This document shows, one piece after another, positions 19,459 through 27,296 of a stretch of 64,000 nt of DNA. Made by a program: the position numbers and the translations under genes. The first letter of the stretch is position 1. Each line of letters opens with the position of its first letter. The stretch comes from CBFIGX01 sp965662265 (GTDB taxonomy: Bacteria; Bacteroidota; Bacteroidia; Flavobacteriales; UBA7430), in contig CBFIGX010000004.1 of assembly GCA_965662265.1 (NCBI GenBank), positions 1-64,000 of the forward strand, written 5' to 3'. The notes beneath the pieces were generated by a model, which saw nothing but the letters and a program-made list of their open reading frames with translations, made no database searches and was not told the origin of the DNA.

Positions 19459-19890
19459 TTATTCTTCTGAGTTGTCAAAGTCTTCTATTGTGGTGGTTTT
19501 CTTTACCAATTGAGTCCATTTAGTTTTAAACCTTGTGGCTCTTACTATGTGATTGTCTATCCAGTGGTAATTTCCTCCTCTAGGTTTGTTCATTAGCAAT
19601 CCATGGTACTTGAAGTTGTGTTGGTCTAACCAAGTAGTAGTAACTTGTCTTGTATCTTCAGTTCTTGATGTGAAGAAGGTTATTATATGTCCTTCATCAT
19701 ACCATTTATTGATGATTTCACGGGCATCTTCCCAGGGTTCACAAGTTACCATTCTTTCAGGCTCTTCATTGGGAACATCCTCAGTAATTGTCCCATCGAT
19801 ATCGATGAGGTAATTTTTTACATTTTCATCTAATTGAGGGGAAATATGATTCCCCTTTTCATCAAATAACTCTTTTAAGTTGCGGCTCAT
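19459..19890 (-). CDS. HAD-superfamily phosphatase-like protein in the serine operon
   Basis: A 143-residue protein with a minimal HAD fold. Motif I is D30-I-D-G-T34, motif II is T74-S75 in 'TFFTSRTED', a conserved Lys follows at 102, and an acidic motif IV candidate is D112 in 'HWIDNHIV'. No cap domain is large enough to be obvious. Close relatives are often labelled phosphoheptose isomerase in databases, a name the sequence does not support because there is no SIS fold. It sits between serC (1-base gap) and serA (6-base gap); the missing chemical step there is phosphoserine phosphatase. That role is an inference from context; a polynucleotide or sugar phosphatase is also possible. Confidence 0.8.
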   Translation of the reverse strand: MSRNLKELFDEKGNHISPQLDENVKNYLIDIDGTITEDVPNEEPERMVTCEPWEDAREIINKWYDEGHIITFFTSRTEDTRQVTTTWLDQHNFKYHGLLMNKPRGGNYHWIDNHIVRATRFKTKWTQLVKKTTTIEDFDNSEE

Positions 19891-19891
19891 T

Positions 19892-20965
19892 TTATGCTAT
19901 TGTTTCTAGTTTTTTCATACATTTTACAAGAACTTCCACACTCTCTATAGGAAGAGCATTGTATATTGAAGCTCTATAACCACCAACAGATCTGTGTCCT
20001 TTGAGACCGTTGATTCCGGCATCATTCCAAAGTTTGTCAAATGCTTCTTGTTTACTTTCATCTGTTAAAATGAAGGTAATATTCATCTTGGAACGATCTT
20101 CAATAGCCGCAGTACCTTTGAATAGAGGGTTACTGTCAATTTCATTGTATAGAAGTTCAGCTTTCGAATTGTTGATTTTTTCGATCGAAGCTACCCCACC
20201 GTTTTCTTTTAGCCACTCTAAGTTTAGCATAGAAACATAGATAGGGAACACTGGAGGGGTGTTAAACATAGAACCTTTGCTGATATGTGTTGTGTAATCG
20301 AGCATAGTAGGAATGTTTCTTCCGGTTTTGTTTAAAATTTCGTCTTTCACAATTACCAGTGTAGTTCCTGCGGGACCCATATTTTTTTGTGCACCTGCAT
20401 AAATTAAGTCAAATTTAGAAGCATCAATTGTTCTTGAGAATATATCAGAAGACATGTCGCAAACTAATAATGTTTTATCATCGACTTGAGGAAATTGTTG
20501 GAATTGAGTGCCGAAAATTGTGTTATTTGATGTAAAGTGCAAATAGTCAGCGTCGGCTGCTATTTTGTATTTCTTTGGGATGTATGAGAAGTTTTTATCG
20601 CTTGAACTAGCTACTTCATCGATATGACCGAAATTTTTAGCTTCTTTGATGGCTTTGGTAGACCACGTTCCAGTATTAATGTAGGCTGCTTTACCATTTA
20701 CTTTCATAAGATTCATAGCCGACATTAAAAATTGTGTGCTTGCTCCTCCTTGCAAGAATAGTACTGAGTAGCCATCGGGTAGATTTAAGAGTTCTTTGAC
20801 TAAAGCTTGAGCTTTGTCCATTACAGCAACAAAGTCTTTACTTCTGTGTGAAATTTCTATTAGTGATAGGTTTTGATTGTTAAAGTTTATTATGGCTTCT
20901 GCAGCTTTCTCTAAAACTACTTTTGGTAATATGCATGGCCCAGCACTGAAATTGTGTTTTTTCAT
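19892..20965 (-). CDS. serC: 3-phosphoserine/phosphohydroxythreonine transaminase
   Basis: A PLP aminotransferase of 357 residues that makes O-phosphoserine from 3-phosphohydroxypyruvate and glutamate, and can also serve pyridoxal phosphate synthesis. Visible family marks are 'KHNFSAGPCILPK' at the N-terminus, 'LFLQGGASTQF' (phosphate cup), the PLP-binding Lys in 'IYAGAQKNMGPAG' and 'GHRSVGGYRASIYNA' at the C-terminus. It is first in the operon with the HAD protein and serA; a leader of about 110 bases with an inverted repeat lies upstream. Confidence 0.96.
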   Translation of the reverse strand: MKKHNFSAGPCILPKVVLEKAAEAIINFNNQNLSLIEISHRSKDFVAVMDKAQALVKELLNLPDGYSVLFLQGGASTQFLMSAMNLMKVNGKAAYINTGTWSTKAIKEAKNFGHIDEVASSSDKNFSYIPKKYKIAADADYLHFTSNNTIFGTQFQQFPQVDDKTLLVCDMSSDIFSRTIDASKFDLIYAGAQKNMGPAGTTLVIVKDEILNKTGRNIPTMLDYTTHISKGSMFNTPPVFPIYVSMLNLEWLKENGGVASIEKINNSKAELLYNEIDSNPLFKGTAAIEDRSKMNITFILTDESKQEAFDKLWNDAGINGLKGHRSVGGYRASIYNALPIESVEVLVKCMKKLETIA

Positions 20966-21025
20966 TTGAAAATGAATCTTTTAGCATTAAAAAAAATAAT
21001 AAACAAAATTCTAATTTTTATCTGT

Positions 21026-21060
21026 CTTGTTAAAAAAATAAAGAAGTTGTTTTTAACAAG
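21026..21060. repeat. inverted repeat in the serC leader
   Basis: CTTGTTAAAAA (21026-21036) and TTTTTAACAAG (21050-21060) form a perfect 11-base inverted repeat with a 13-base loop. If serC is transcribed from the -7 element at 21093-21086, the hairpin lies within its untranslated leader. It lacks a downstream T-run on the minus strand, so a plain terminator is less likely. Confidence 0.65.
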
Positions 21061-21085
21061 TTTTTCACTAATAAAATCTACAAAA

Positions 21086-21093
21086 CAAATATA
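21086..21093 (-). promoter_or_regulatory. probable serC promoter -7 element, with AT-rich palindrome beside it
   Basis: TATATTTG on the minus strand matches the -7 consensus. Directly upstream of it, at 21098-21116, AATAATAACACTTATTATT is an 8-base perfect inverted repeat around CAC that would occupy the promoter spacer, the position of an operator. No clear -33 TTG is seen. Confidence 0.55.
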
Positions 21094-21154
21094 GTGTAAT
21101 AATAACACTTATTATTCTTGATAGTTAACAAAAAATGAACAAATTAAAACTATA

Positions 21155-22045
21155 TTATTTTGGCGCTTCAAGCCCTCTTTGTATATTTTTAATTCTAATA
21201 CCATCTAGGCTTTTATCATTAAATGCTGGTATATTTTCTACGAAACGCCACTTACCATTTTTAAAGGTAAGGCCATTAAAGTTGAGGCTAGTTACATAAA
21301 ATTCGTACATTCCTAATTCGGCTCCTTCCATAGGTTGAAGGTGGTCAAAGACGATATAATCTAGATCGGCATTATAGACCATTTGAGCGCTAGTTTTTTT
21401 TGAATATTCTATTACCATTCTATGATGTGTTCCATCATTCATTTTAATTATAGGTGCACCCCATACCACGTCATTTTTATCATTAAAGTGAAGAATGTCT
21501 ACAAGTCTTTTTGTTGTAGAGGTATTATTGCCATCCCAACCAATTAAAGTGTAATAGTCTTTTTTATTAAATTCGTGGTGAAGTAATTCGGAATAAAGAG
21601 CACCATACCATTCTCCATTGTAAAATTGCTCTGCACTTTCATTTTCTACAAGATGAGATATATCGTTAAGTTTAATGAATGGGGTATTTTTTGCTCTTTT
21701 TTTTGAGAATTGGATATAAGCACAGTATTCAAAGGTGCCATCGTAGAGAGGTATTACCCAATTATATAATTTGATTTTTTTGTCTGATGATTTTAGAATA
21801 CTTAACTCTTCAATTGATTCAAATTCGTAATTAAAGGACCCTTTGAGTAAAAAAAGTTCTTCAAGATCTTCTTCTAAAAGACGACTAGCAACTCTTTTGA
21901 GTGAGTCAGATTCTTCATTAAGAATTTTCTTTGCTAAAGTTTCTAGTCTAGATTCAAAAAAAACAAATTCTTCCTTATTTTGAGCATTTATATTATTCGC
22001 AAAATGTATTAAAAATAAGCAGATGTATGTGATGTGTTTACTCAC
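21155..22045 (-). CDS. exported protein of unknown function
   Basis: I do not recognise a named family with confidence. The frame opens at 22120, but that start overlaps the ferredoxin gene by over 80 bases. A GTG at 22045 overlaps the ferredoxin stop by 8 bases (GTGAGTAA) and gives a clean signal peptide, VSKHITYICLFLIHFANNINA, cleaved before Gln; this yields about 296 residues. The mature part is soluble, rich in charged residues, with repeated 'YNGEWYGALYSELLHHEF' and 'YYTLIGWDGNNTSTTKRLVDIL' segments seen in Bacteroidota periplasmic proteins. It appears coupled to the ferredoxin gene. No catalytic motif was seen. Confidence 0.7.
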   Translation of the reverse strand: MSKHITYICLFLIHFANNINAQNKEEFVFFESRLETLAKKILNEESDSLKRVASRLLEEDLEELFLLKGSFNYEFESIEELSILKSSDKKIKLYNWVIPLYDGTFEYCAYIQFSKKRAKNTPFIKLNDISHLVENESAEQFYNGEWYGALYSELLHHEFNKKDYYTLIGWDGNNTSTTKRLVDILHFNDKNDVVWGAPIIKMNDGTHHRMVIEYSKKTSAQMVYNADLDYIVFDHLQPMEGAELGMYEFYVTSLNFNGLTFKNGKWRFVENIPAFNDKSLDGIRIKNIQRGLEAPK

Positions 22046-22388
22046 AATGTAAGAATGCTTTTTTAGAAAGTAACTCTTGTTCGGACTCAACGTGATTTTC
22101 ATCTGGCACACAACATTCAACAGGACAAACTGCAGCGCATTGAGGCTCTTCGTGAAATCCTTTACATTCTGTACACTTGTCTGTAGCTATATAGTAGAAG
22201 TCATATGAGACTGGCTCTTGCTCTTCGTTAGCGTCAGCCGAAATGCCGCTTTTTGTATGGACGGTACCACTGAGCTCAGTTCCTTCTCCAAAAGTCCACT
22301 CTAAACCGCCTTCATAAATTGCTGTATTCGGACATTCAGCTTCGCAGGCTCCACAGTTAATACATTCGTCGGTGATCTTAATCGCCAT
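22038..22388 (-). CDS. 4Fe-4S dicluster ferredoxin
   Basis: A 116-residue small electron carrier. Cluster 1 ligands lie in 'CINCGACEAECP' (residues about 10-21) and cluster 2 ligands in 'CTECKGFHEEPQCAAVCPVECC'. The longer gap between the first two and later cysteines of the second motif is typical of Chromatium/Allochromatium-type dicluster ferredoxins. It faces the acyl-CoA reductase gene across a 61-base shared promoter region, which hints at related use, since LuxC-type reductases need reductant. That partnership is inference only. Confidence 0.92.
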   Translation of the reverse strand: MAIKITDECINCGACEAECPNTAIYEGGLEWTFGEGTELSGTVHTKSGISADANEEQEPVSYDFYYIATDKCTECKGFHEEPQCAAVCPVECCVPDENHVESEQELLSKKAFLHCE

Positions 22389-22412
22389 TGTGTGTTATGC
22401 TTTAAAGATTTG

Positions 22413-22433
22413 TATTTTTGCAACACAAATATA
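22413..22433. promoter_or_regulatory. facing promoter pair, ferredoxin and acyl-CoA reductase
   Basis: The plus strand has TATTTTTG at 22413-22420 with a TTG at 22388-22390 (22-base spacer). The minus strand has TATATTTG at 22433-22426. The two -7 elements point at each other with 5 bases between them, so their initiation sites overlap and RNA polymerase probably cannot occupy both at once. Confidence 0.6.
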
Positions 22434-22449
22434 GAAAAAAACATTCATC

Positions 22450-23502
22450 ATGAATAGAGAAATTTGTGTCAAAGCCTTTACACAATTAGGAGATTTTTTA
22501 AAGCAATTTGAAACAGTAGATACCTCAAAAATGAATCTAGAACTTAATGATGTGTTTTACAATAATTTTGAGGCCTTGATTTACAACACAAAAATTTATA
22601 ATGGATGGTTTGAAGAAAAACAGGTTCGAAGGGCGCTAAAGGGACTTGCTTTGTGGCTAACTGAAGAAAAGCTCCAAGAATGGTTATCTCCTTATTCTTG
22701 GAGTCAATATCCCAAACAAGTAGCCATAATAATGGCTGGCAATATACCATTGGTAGGATTCCACGATTTTGCCTCTGTTTTATTTTCAGGAAATAGCGTG
22801 CTTGTCAAACTGTCATCAGACGACAAGCACTTACTCCCTTTTTTAGCAAAAATTCTTATTCATATTCAACCAGAATTTACATCTCGCATTTCTTTTACTC
22901 AGGAAAGATTGAGTGATTTTGATGCAATAATAGCAACTGGATCAGATAATTCAGCGCGCTACTTTGATCATTACTTTTCTGGTTACCCAAATATCATTAG
23001 AAAAAATAGAAACTCGATTGCAATACTTAATGGAGGTGAATCATTTGATGAGTTAGCAGCACTTGCCGATGATGTCTTTGCGTATTATGGTTTAGGTTGT
23101 AGGAACATTACAAAAATATATGTACCACAAGGCTATGACTTTAAAGATTTATTTCAAGCATTTTATCAATTTAAAGACATTTTAAATAATAAGAAGTATG
23201 CAAATAATTATGATTATTATAGAGCATTATATCTTATGGGGTCTAACGATATGATAGAAAATGGGTTTCTTTTACTCAAAGAGGATTCTTCAATTGCATC
23301 ACCGATTTCAATGTTACATTACGAGTACTATAGTGATATTAAAAATTTAAAACAAGATTTGAATAATATGCGAAATAAAATACAATGTATTGTAACAAAT
23401 ATAGATGTAGAAGGTCAGATTTCATTTGGTAAAACACAGCGCCCTTCATTGACAGACTATGCAGATGGTGTTGATACTATGGCATTTTTGAATGCCTTAT
23501 AG
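22450..23502 (+). CDS. LuxC-like acyl-CoA reductase
   Basis: A 350-residue member of the LuxC/acyl-CoA reductase family (aldehyde-dehydrogenase fold), which reduces acyl-CoA to aldehyde with NADPH. Features seen: 'WLSPYSWSQYPKQVAIIMAGNIPLVGFHD' region near residues 80-105, the cofactor-side segment 'AIIATGSDNSARYFDHYF', 'RKNRNSIAILNGGES' and the candidate nucleophile Cys in 'YYGLGCRNITKIYVP'. It is shorter than LuxC (about 480). In Bacteroidota it typically sits beside this ferredoxin and serC. Its stop overlaps the PNP gene stop by 6 bases (convergent). Confidence 0.88.
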   Translation: MNREICVKAFTQLGDFLKQFETVDTSKMNLELNDVFYNNFEALIYNTKIYNGWFEEKQVRRALKGLALWLTEEKLQEWLSPYSWSQYPKQVAIIMAGNIPLVGFHDFASVLFSGNSVLVKLSSDDKHLLPFLAKILIHIQPEFTSRISFTQERLSDFDAIIATGSDNSARYFDHYFSGYPNIIRKNRNSIAILNGGESFDELAALADDVFAYYGLGCRNITKIYVPQGYDFKDLFQAFYQFKDILNNKKYANNYDYYRALYLMGSNDMIENGFLLLKEDSSIASPISMLHYEYYSDIKNLKQDLNNMRNKIQCIVTNIDVEGQISFGKTQRPSLTDYADGVDTMAFLNAL

Positions 23503-24306
23503 CCTCTTAATTACTTTACAAAATAATTCAGTGAGCTTTGGTTCTGCCATTTGAGCAACTGCTATTATTTCTTCTATACTTACGGGGGTTAAATTATCTG
23601 GATCGCACTCATCTGTAAGTACAGACACAACTGCGCAAGGAAGGTTAATGTGGTTGGCAACGATTACCTCAGGCACAGTTGACATCCCTACCAGGTCTGC
23701 GCCTAAAACGCCTAACATTTTATATTCAGCACGAGTTTCTAGTGATGGACCTTGCCAAGCTGCGTACACTCCTGAGTGAAACTTGCAATCAATGTCATCA
23801 GAAATAGACCATAGTAATTTAGATAGTTTCTTATTGTAGGGTTCGGACATGTCTGGAAATCTAGGTCCTTGATCATCAATATTTTTTCCTCTTAATGGAT
23901 TATCGAAGAGTAGATTTATGTGGTCATTAACAATCACCAAGTCTCCTTTTTTATAACTTTTATTAATTGCACCTGAAGCATTAGATATCAGTAAGTTTAA
24001 TATTCCTAATTCCTTTAGTACTCGAATAGGGAAGGTAATTTCTTGTGCAGTATAGCCTTCATAATAATGAAATCTACCTTGCATAATGACCACGGGCTTT
24101 TCAGAGATTTTACCAAATATTAATTTACCTTGGTGAGATTCTACTGTAGAAACAGGGAAATGCGGTATATCTTTGTATGCTATTTCAGTTTGCACATTGC
24201 ACTGGTCCAATAAACCGCCTAGTCCAGTTCCCAAAACAATTCCTGCGATAGGTTTATTATACGAATATGTGTTGATGTATTTTAGAGCTTCTTTAATTTG
24301 TTTCAT
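23497..24306 (-). CDS. purine-nucleoside phosphorylase, PNP-I trimeric type
   Basis: Cleaves purine nucleosides with phosphate to base and ribose-1-phosphate for purine salvage. The 269-residue length and motifs fit the trimeric class: 'GIVLGTGLGGL' (phosphate site), 'MQGRFHYYEGY', 'ISNASGAINKSYKKGDLV', the base-binding Glu in 'AAWQGPSLETRAEY', 'LGADLVGMSTVPEVIVA' and the Asn/Thr site 'VVSVLTDEC'. The gene is monocistronic, between the converging reductase gene and the tRNA operon terminator. Symbol left blank since punA and deoD names are used unevenly. Confidence 0.94.
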   Translation of the reverse strand: MKQIKEALKYINTYSYNKPIAGIVLGTGLGGLLDQCNVQTEIAYKDIPHFPVSTVESHQGKLIFGKISEKPVVIMQGRFHYYEGYTAQEITFPIRVLKELGILNLLISNASGAINKSYKKGDLVIVNDHINLLFDNPLRGKNIDDQGPRFPDMSEPYNKKLSKLLWSISDDIDCKFHSGVYAAWQGPSLETRAEYKMLGVLGADLVGMSTVPEVIVANHINLPCAVVSVLTDECDPDNLTPVSIEEIIAVAQMAEPKLTELFCKVIKRL

Positions 24307-24342
24307 AGCAAATTATAGCAATGAGGATAGAATGTTTTCAAT

Positions 24343-24372
24343 AAAAAAGCCTTCTAACATGAAGGCTTTTTT
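24343..24372 (-). terminator. tRNA operon terminator
   Basis: AAAAAAGCCTTC (24343-24354) pairs fully with GAAGGCTTTTTT (24361-24372), loop of 6 bases. It follows the last tRNA-Lys by one base on the minus strand. Confidence 0.92.
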
Positions 24373-24373
24373 G

Positions 24374-24446
24374 TGACTTGGCAGGGGCTCGAACCCTGGA
24401 CCCTCTCCTTAAAAGGGAGATGCTCTACCAACTGAGCTACCAAGTC
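24374..24446 (-). tRNA. tRNA-Lys (UUU), copy 2 of the operon
   Basis: A 73-base cloverleaf: acceptor GACTTGG/CCAAGTC, anticodon stem TCTCC/GGAGA with loop CTTTTAA giving anticodon UUU, T loop TTCGAGC. The CCA end is not encoded. The sequence is identical to the neighbouring copy at 24460-24532. Confidence 0.97.
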
Positions 24447-24459
24447 GTTAGACTAATGG

Positions 24460-24532
24460 TGACTTGGCAGGGGCTCGAACCCTGGACCCTCTCCTTAAAA
24501 GGGAGATGCTCTACCAACTGAGCTACCAAGTC
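24460..24532 (-). tRNA. tRNA-Lys (UUU), copy 1 of the operon
   Basis: The same 73-base sequence as the tRNA at 24374-24446, separated from it by 13 bases. Anticodon UUU reads both lysine codons, which suit an AT-rich genome. A tandem duplication is the simplest origin. Confidence 0.97.
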
Positions 24533-24544
24533 AAAATTTATTAG

Positions 24545-24627
24545 TACCTAGAACAGGAATCGAACCTGCACGACCGAGGGTCATACGCCCCTCAAGCGTA
24601 CGCGTCTACCAATTCCGCCACCTAGGT
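24545..24627 (-). tRNA. tRNA-Leu (GAG)
   Basis: An 83-base class II tRNA with a long variable arm. Acceptor ACCTAGG/TCTAGGT, anticodon stem TACGC/GCGTA and loop TTGAGGG, so anticodon GAG (CUC and CUU codons). First in the three-tRNA operon. Confidence 0.96.
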
Positions 24628-24657
24628 GTAGAAAACTATGCTTTGCAAAAAGCGATG

Positions 24658-24688
24658 CAAATATAAGTGCAATTATTTAATAAGACAA
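24658..24688 (-). promoter_or_regulatory. tRNA operon promoter
   Basis: On the minus strand a -33 TTG (24688-24686), a 20-base spacer and -7 TATATTTG (24665-24658) form a full Bacteroidota sigma-ABfr-type promoter, about 30 bases upstream of tRNA-Leu. Confidence 0.85.
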
Positions 24689-24738
24689 TATCGAGGCTGA
24701 TATTTTGTTGTGGTATTTTAAGTATACAAAAAAGTTGT

Positions 24739-25905
24739 TTATTCGATGATTGGACTGCGTTCAAAGACAGCCTTTTCATCAAAGAGTTTTCTATAAGTTT
24801 TTAAATCGTGATAATTTTTTGCCCCTAACGATTTAGTAATGTGTATCATCTTTGGGTTAAAGTCTCCGACCCAAGTTATTACTACGTTTTTATAATGCGG
24901 GAGCTTTGTTCGCATATGTTCTGCAGCGGCATTTAATACATAAGATTCCATACCAATTCCTTGAAATTTAGGTGTAACTCCAAATGCTAACCCCCATACA
25001 TAAGAAGGTTTGCTGAAGAGTTTTGCCCATAAGAATTTAAGTTTACCCCAAATATTGAAATTACCATCTACCTTTTTGAAGTATTGATTAAGCTCAGGTA
25101 GCATTATTAAAAAAGCAATTGGATGCTCATTGAAATAGGCAAACCAAATCAAATTTGTATCCATCACAGGCTTAATCTTCTTAATACTAGCTATAGCTTG
25201 TTCTTTTGACATTTGTTTGAAATTATCATGCGTTACCCATGCTGCATTATAAACGGCTCTAAAATCTTCTGCATACTTAGTTATATTAGATTTGTCGATA
25301 CGTTTTAGTTTGTAATTAGAGTTGTCGTTAATTCTTTTGAACCTATCTTGGAATTTATCAGATAATTCGGTGTGAAGAGGTTTAATAAATGTATGTTGAT
25401 TGAAATATGTTTTAAAGCCATAATTTTCAAAAAAAGATTGATAGTATGACGGATTATAAGAATTTGAATAGAGTGGGGGATGATTGAATCCATTCACTAG
25501 CAATCCCCAGTACCTATCCTTTTCACCAAAATTAATAGGTCCGTCCATAGCTTTCATGCCATTATCTAATAACCATTTTTTGCAAGTGTCAAAAAGTAAA
25601 AAAGCAGCTTCTTGATTATTGATACACTCAAAGAAACCCATACCTCCAGTTGCCTGTTTAAAGGTGTGAGCTGTTTTCTCATTAATGAAAACGGCAACCC
25701 GTCCAATGTATTTATTTTCCTCTGATTGCAAAATGAATCGTTTTGCTGTACCATGTGTGAAAAATTTATTTTTTGTAGGATCAAATACAGCCTCAACTTC
25801 TTGGATGATATGTGGAATCCAATTTTTATCGTCTTTATAGATTAGTCTAGGAACATTATGAAAATATTTTATATGCGCTTTACAAGAAACTTCTATGATC
25901 TTCAT
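24739..25905 (-). CDS. GNAT-like protein of unknown substrate
   Basis: A 388-residue soluble protein common in Bacteroidota and usually called hypothetical or N-acetyltransferase-like. Two-lobed layout is suggested: residues about 40-170 ('YIGRVAVFINEK', 'GGMGFFECINNQEAAFLLFD', 'MKAMDGPINFGEKDRYWG') and about 200-380, where 'VWGLAFGVTPKFQGIGMESYVL' resembles the GNAT pyrophosphate-binding loop, ending 'VITWVGDFNPKMIHITKSLGAK', a typical GNAT tail. Acyl-CoA-dependent transfer is plausible, the acceptor unknown. It stands alone, 51 bases beyond the tRNA promoter. Confidence 0.78.
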   Translation of the reverse strand: MKIIEVSCKAHIKYFHNVPRLIYKDDKNWIPHIIQEVEAVFDPTKNKFFTHGTAKRFILQSEENKYIGRVAVFINEKTAHTFKQATGGMGFFECINNQEAAFLLFDTCKKWLLDNGMKAMDGPINFGEKDRYWGLLVNGFNHPPLYSNSYNPSYYQSFFENYGFKTYFNQHTFIKPLHTELSDKFQDRFKRINDNSNYKLKRIDKSNITKYAEDFRAVYNAAWVTHDNFKQMSKEQAIASIKKIKPVMDTNLIWFAYFNEHPIAFLIMLPELNQYFKKVDGNFNIWGKLKFLWAKLFSKPSYVWGLAFGVTPKFQGIGMESYVLNAAAEHMRTKLPHYKNVVITWVGDFNPKMIHITKSLGAKNYHDLKTYRKLFDEKAVFERSPIIE

Positions 25906-25935
25906 ACTAAAAGGCTTTATAGTGAGGATAAATTT

Positions 25936-25943
25936 TATCTTTG
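25936..25943 (+). promoter_or_regulatory. -7 element for the SDR-aroK-aldolase operon
   Basis: TATCTTTG fits TAnnTTTG and lies 43 bases before the ATG at 25987. No -33 TTG at ideal spacing was found. Confidence 0.5.
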
Positions 25944-25986
25944 TTATAGCATTATCAATGCAATTTTACAACTTAAAAAGCAATGA

Positions 25987-26790
25987 ATGAAAAATAAATT
26001 GGTAATTGTTACTGGAGCTTCTTCAGGCATTGGTAGGGCATGCGCGCTAGCTTTTGCAAAAAGAGGAGCAAATCTAGTGCTTGCTGCACGCTCCATAGAA
26101 AAGTTAGATGACATAGCAATTAATATTCGTGAATTTGGAGTAAAAGTACGCACTGTACAAGTCGATGTAAGTAATGAAAATGAATGTAAACAACTTATAA
26201 AACAAAGTCTTGATGCTTTTGGTCGTATTGATGTTTTGGTAAATAATGCAGGTATCTCAATGCGTGCTGCTTTTGCAGAAACAGATTTATCTGTACTTAA
26301 AAAGGTGATGGATGTAAATTTCTGGGGTACCGTGTTTTGTACTAGATATGCCATAGATAGTATTTTAACTCATAAAGGTTCTGTTGTGGGAGTCTCCTCT
26401 ATAGCCGGTTATAAGGGCCTTCCGGGTAGAACAGGTTACTCTTCGTCTAAATTTGCTATGCACGGATTTCTAGAATCATTGCGAATAGAGAATTTAAAAA
26501 AAGGTTTGCATGTGCTAATTGCATGCCCAGGTTTTACTGCATCAAACATAAGAAATGCCGCGCTTTCTGCTGACGGAAGTTCACAAGGTGAAACACCTAG
26601 AAATGAGCAAAAGATGATGCAACCTGAGGAAGTTGCTGAACATATTGTGAAAGCCGTCGTTAAAAGACAAAATAATTTAACACTCACATTTAATGGAAAA
26701 CTAACAGTATTACTTAATAAGTTCGTTCCAAAATTAGTTGATAGATTAGTTTACAATCATATGAGTAAAGAACCTGATGCACCTTTTTAA
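25987..26790 (+). CDS. SDR family oxidoreductase
   Basis: A 267-residue classical short-chain dehydrogenase. The cofactor motif 'TGASSGIGRACAL' is at residues about 9-21, 'NNAGIS' at about 89, the catalytic Ser in 'GVSSIAGYKG' and the YxxxK pair in 'GYSSSKFAMHGF'. The C-terminal tail has a hydrophobic helix ('NGKLTVLLNKFVPKLVDRLV'), as in membrane-associated DHRS7-type SDRs. Substrate unknown; an acyl or steroid-like ketone is a common guess. Its stop overlaps the start of aroK by one base (TAATG), so the two are probably coupled. Confidence 0.9.
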   Translation: MKNKLVIVTGASSGIGRACALAFAKRGANLVLAARSIEKLDDIAINIREFGVKVRTVQVDVSNENECKQLIKQSLDAFGRIDVLVNNAGISMRAAFAETDLSVLKKVMDVNFWGTVFCTRYAIDSILTHKGSVVGVSSIAGYKGLPGRTGYSSSKFAMHGFLESLRIENLKKGLHVLIACPGFTASNIRNAALSADGSSQGETPRNEQKMMQPEEVAEHIVKAVVKRQNNLTLTFNGKLTVLLNKFVPKLVDRLVYNHMSKEPDAPF

Positions 26791-27296
26791 TGATTGTTTT
26801 TTTAATTGGATATATGGGGGTAGGTAAGTCTACCATAGGAAGAGAACTCGCTAATACTTTAAACTATAAATTTATTGATACAGATGAATGGATAGAATCT
26901 AGGATGTGTATGTCTGTAAGCGAAATATTTCAAAAAGAAGGAGAAGGTCTGTTTAGATCAAAAGAACAGGAATGTATTAATTTCTTATTCGGCAAAGACA
27001 CTATTGTTGTAGCTACAGGAGGAGGATTGCCCTGTCATAATAACCTAATTACTTTAATGAACCAGTTAGGTATAACAATATATTTAGAGGCTAGTCCTCA
27101 TTATTTAACAGATGTGCTAGAGCAATCTAAAGATGCCCGCCCTTTGTTGAATCAACTTAAAGGTAGGCATGAGTTGATCACTTTCATAGAAAAACATCTT
27201 GCTACAAGAATTACTTTCTATAGGCAAGCTCAACATATAATGAACTTAGAAAATTATAAAAGTATAGAACAATTAACACAGTTGATTCATGAATAG
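26790..27296 (+). CDS. aroK: shikimate kinase
   Basis: A 168-residue P-loop kinase that phosphorylates shikimate at O3. Walker A GYMGVGKST is at residues 7-15, the shikimate-binding Asp in 'FIDTDEWIESR', Arg in 'GLFRSKEQE', 'VVATGGGLPCH' and the lid Arg in 'SKDARPLLNQ'. It sits between the SDR and the aldolase genes; it overlaps the next gene by 8 bases. Of the shikimate pathway, aroC and aroE also lie in this window, but apart. Confidence 0.96.
   Translation: MIVFLIGYMGVGKSTIGRELANTLNYKFIDTDEWIESRMCMSVSEIFQKEGEGLFRSKEQECINFLFGKDTIVVATGGGLPCHNNLITLMNQLGITIYLEASPHYLTDVLEQSKDARPLLNQLKGRHELITFIEKHLATRITFYRQAQHIMNLENYKSIEQLTQLIHE

Noticed and set aside
19459..19890. Phosphoheptose isomerase name for the HAD protein
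   Set aside because: No SIS-domain features; HAD motifs are plain.
24374..24627. Integrated element at the tRNA cluster
   Set aside because: No integrase, no truncated tRNA copies and no flanking direct repeats beyond the intact duplicated tRNA-Lys.
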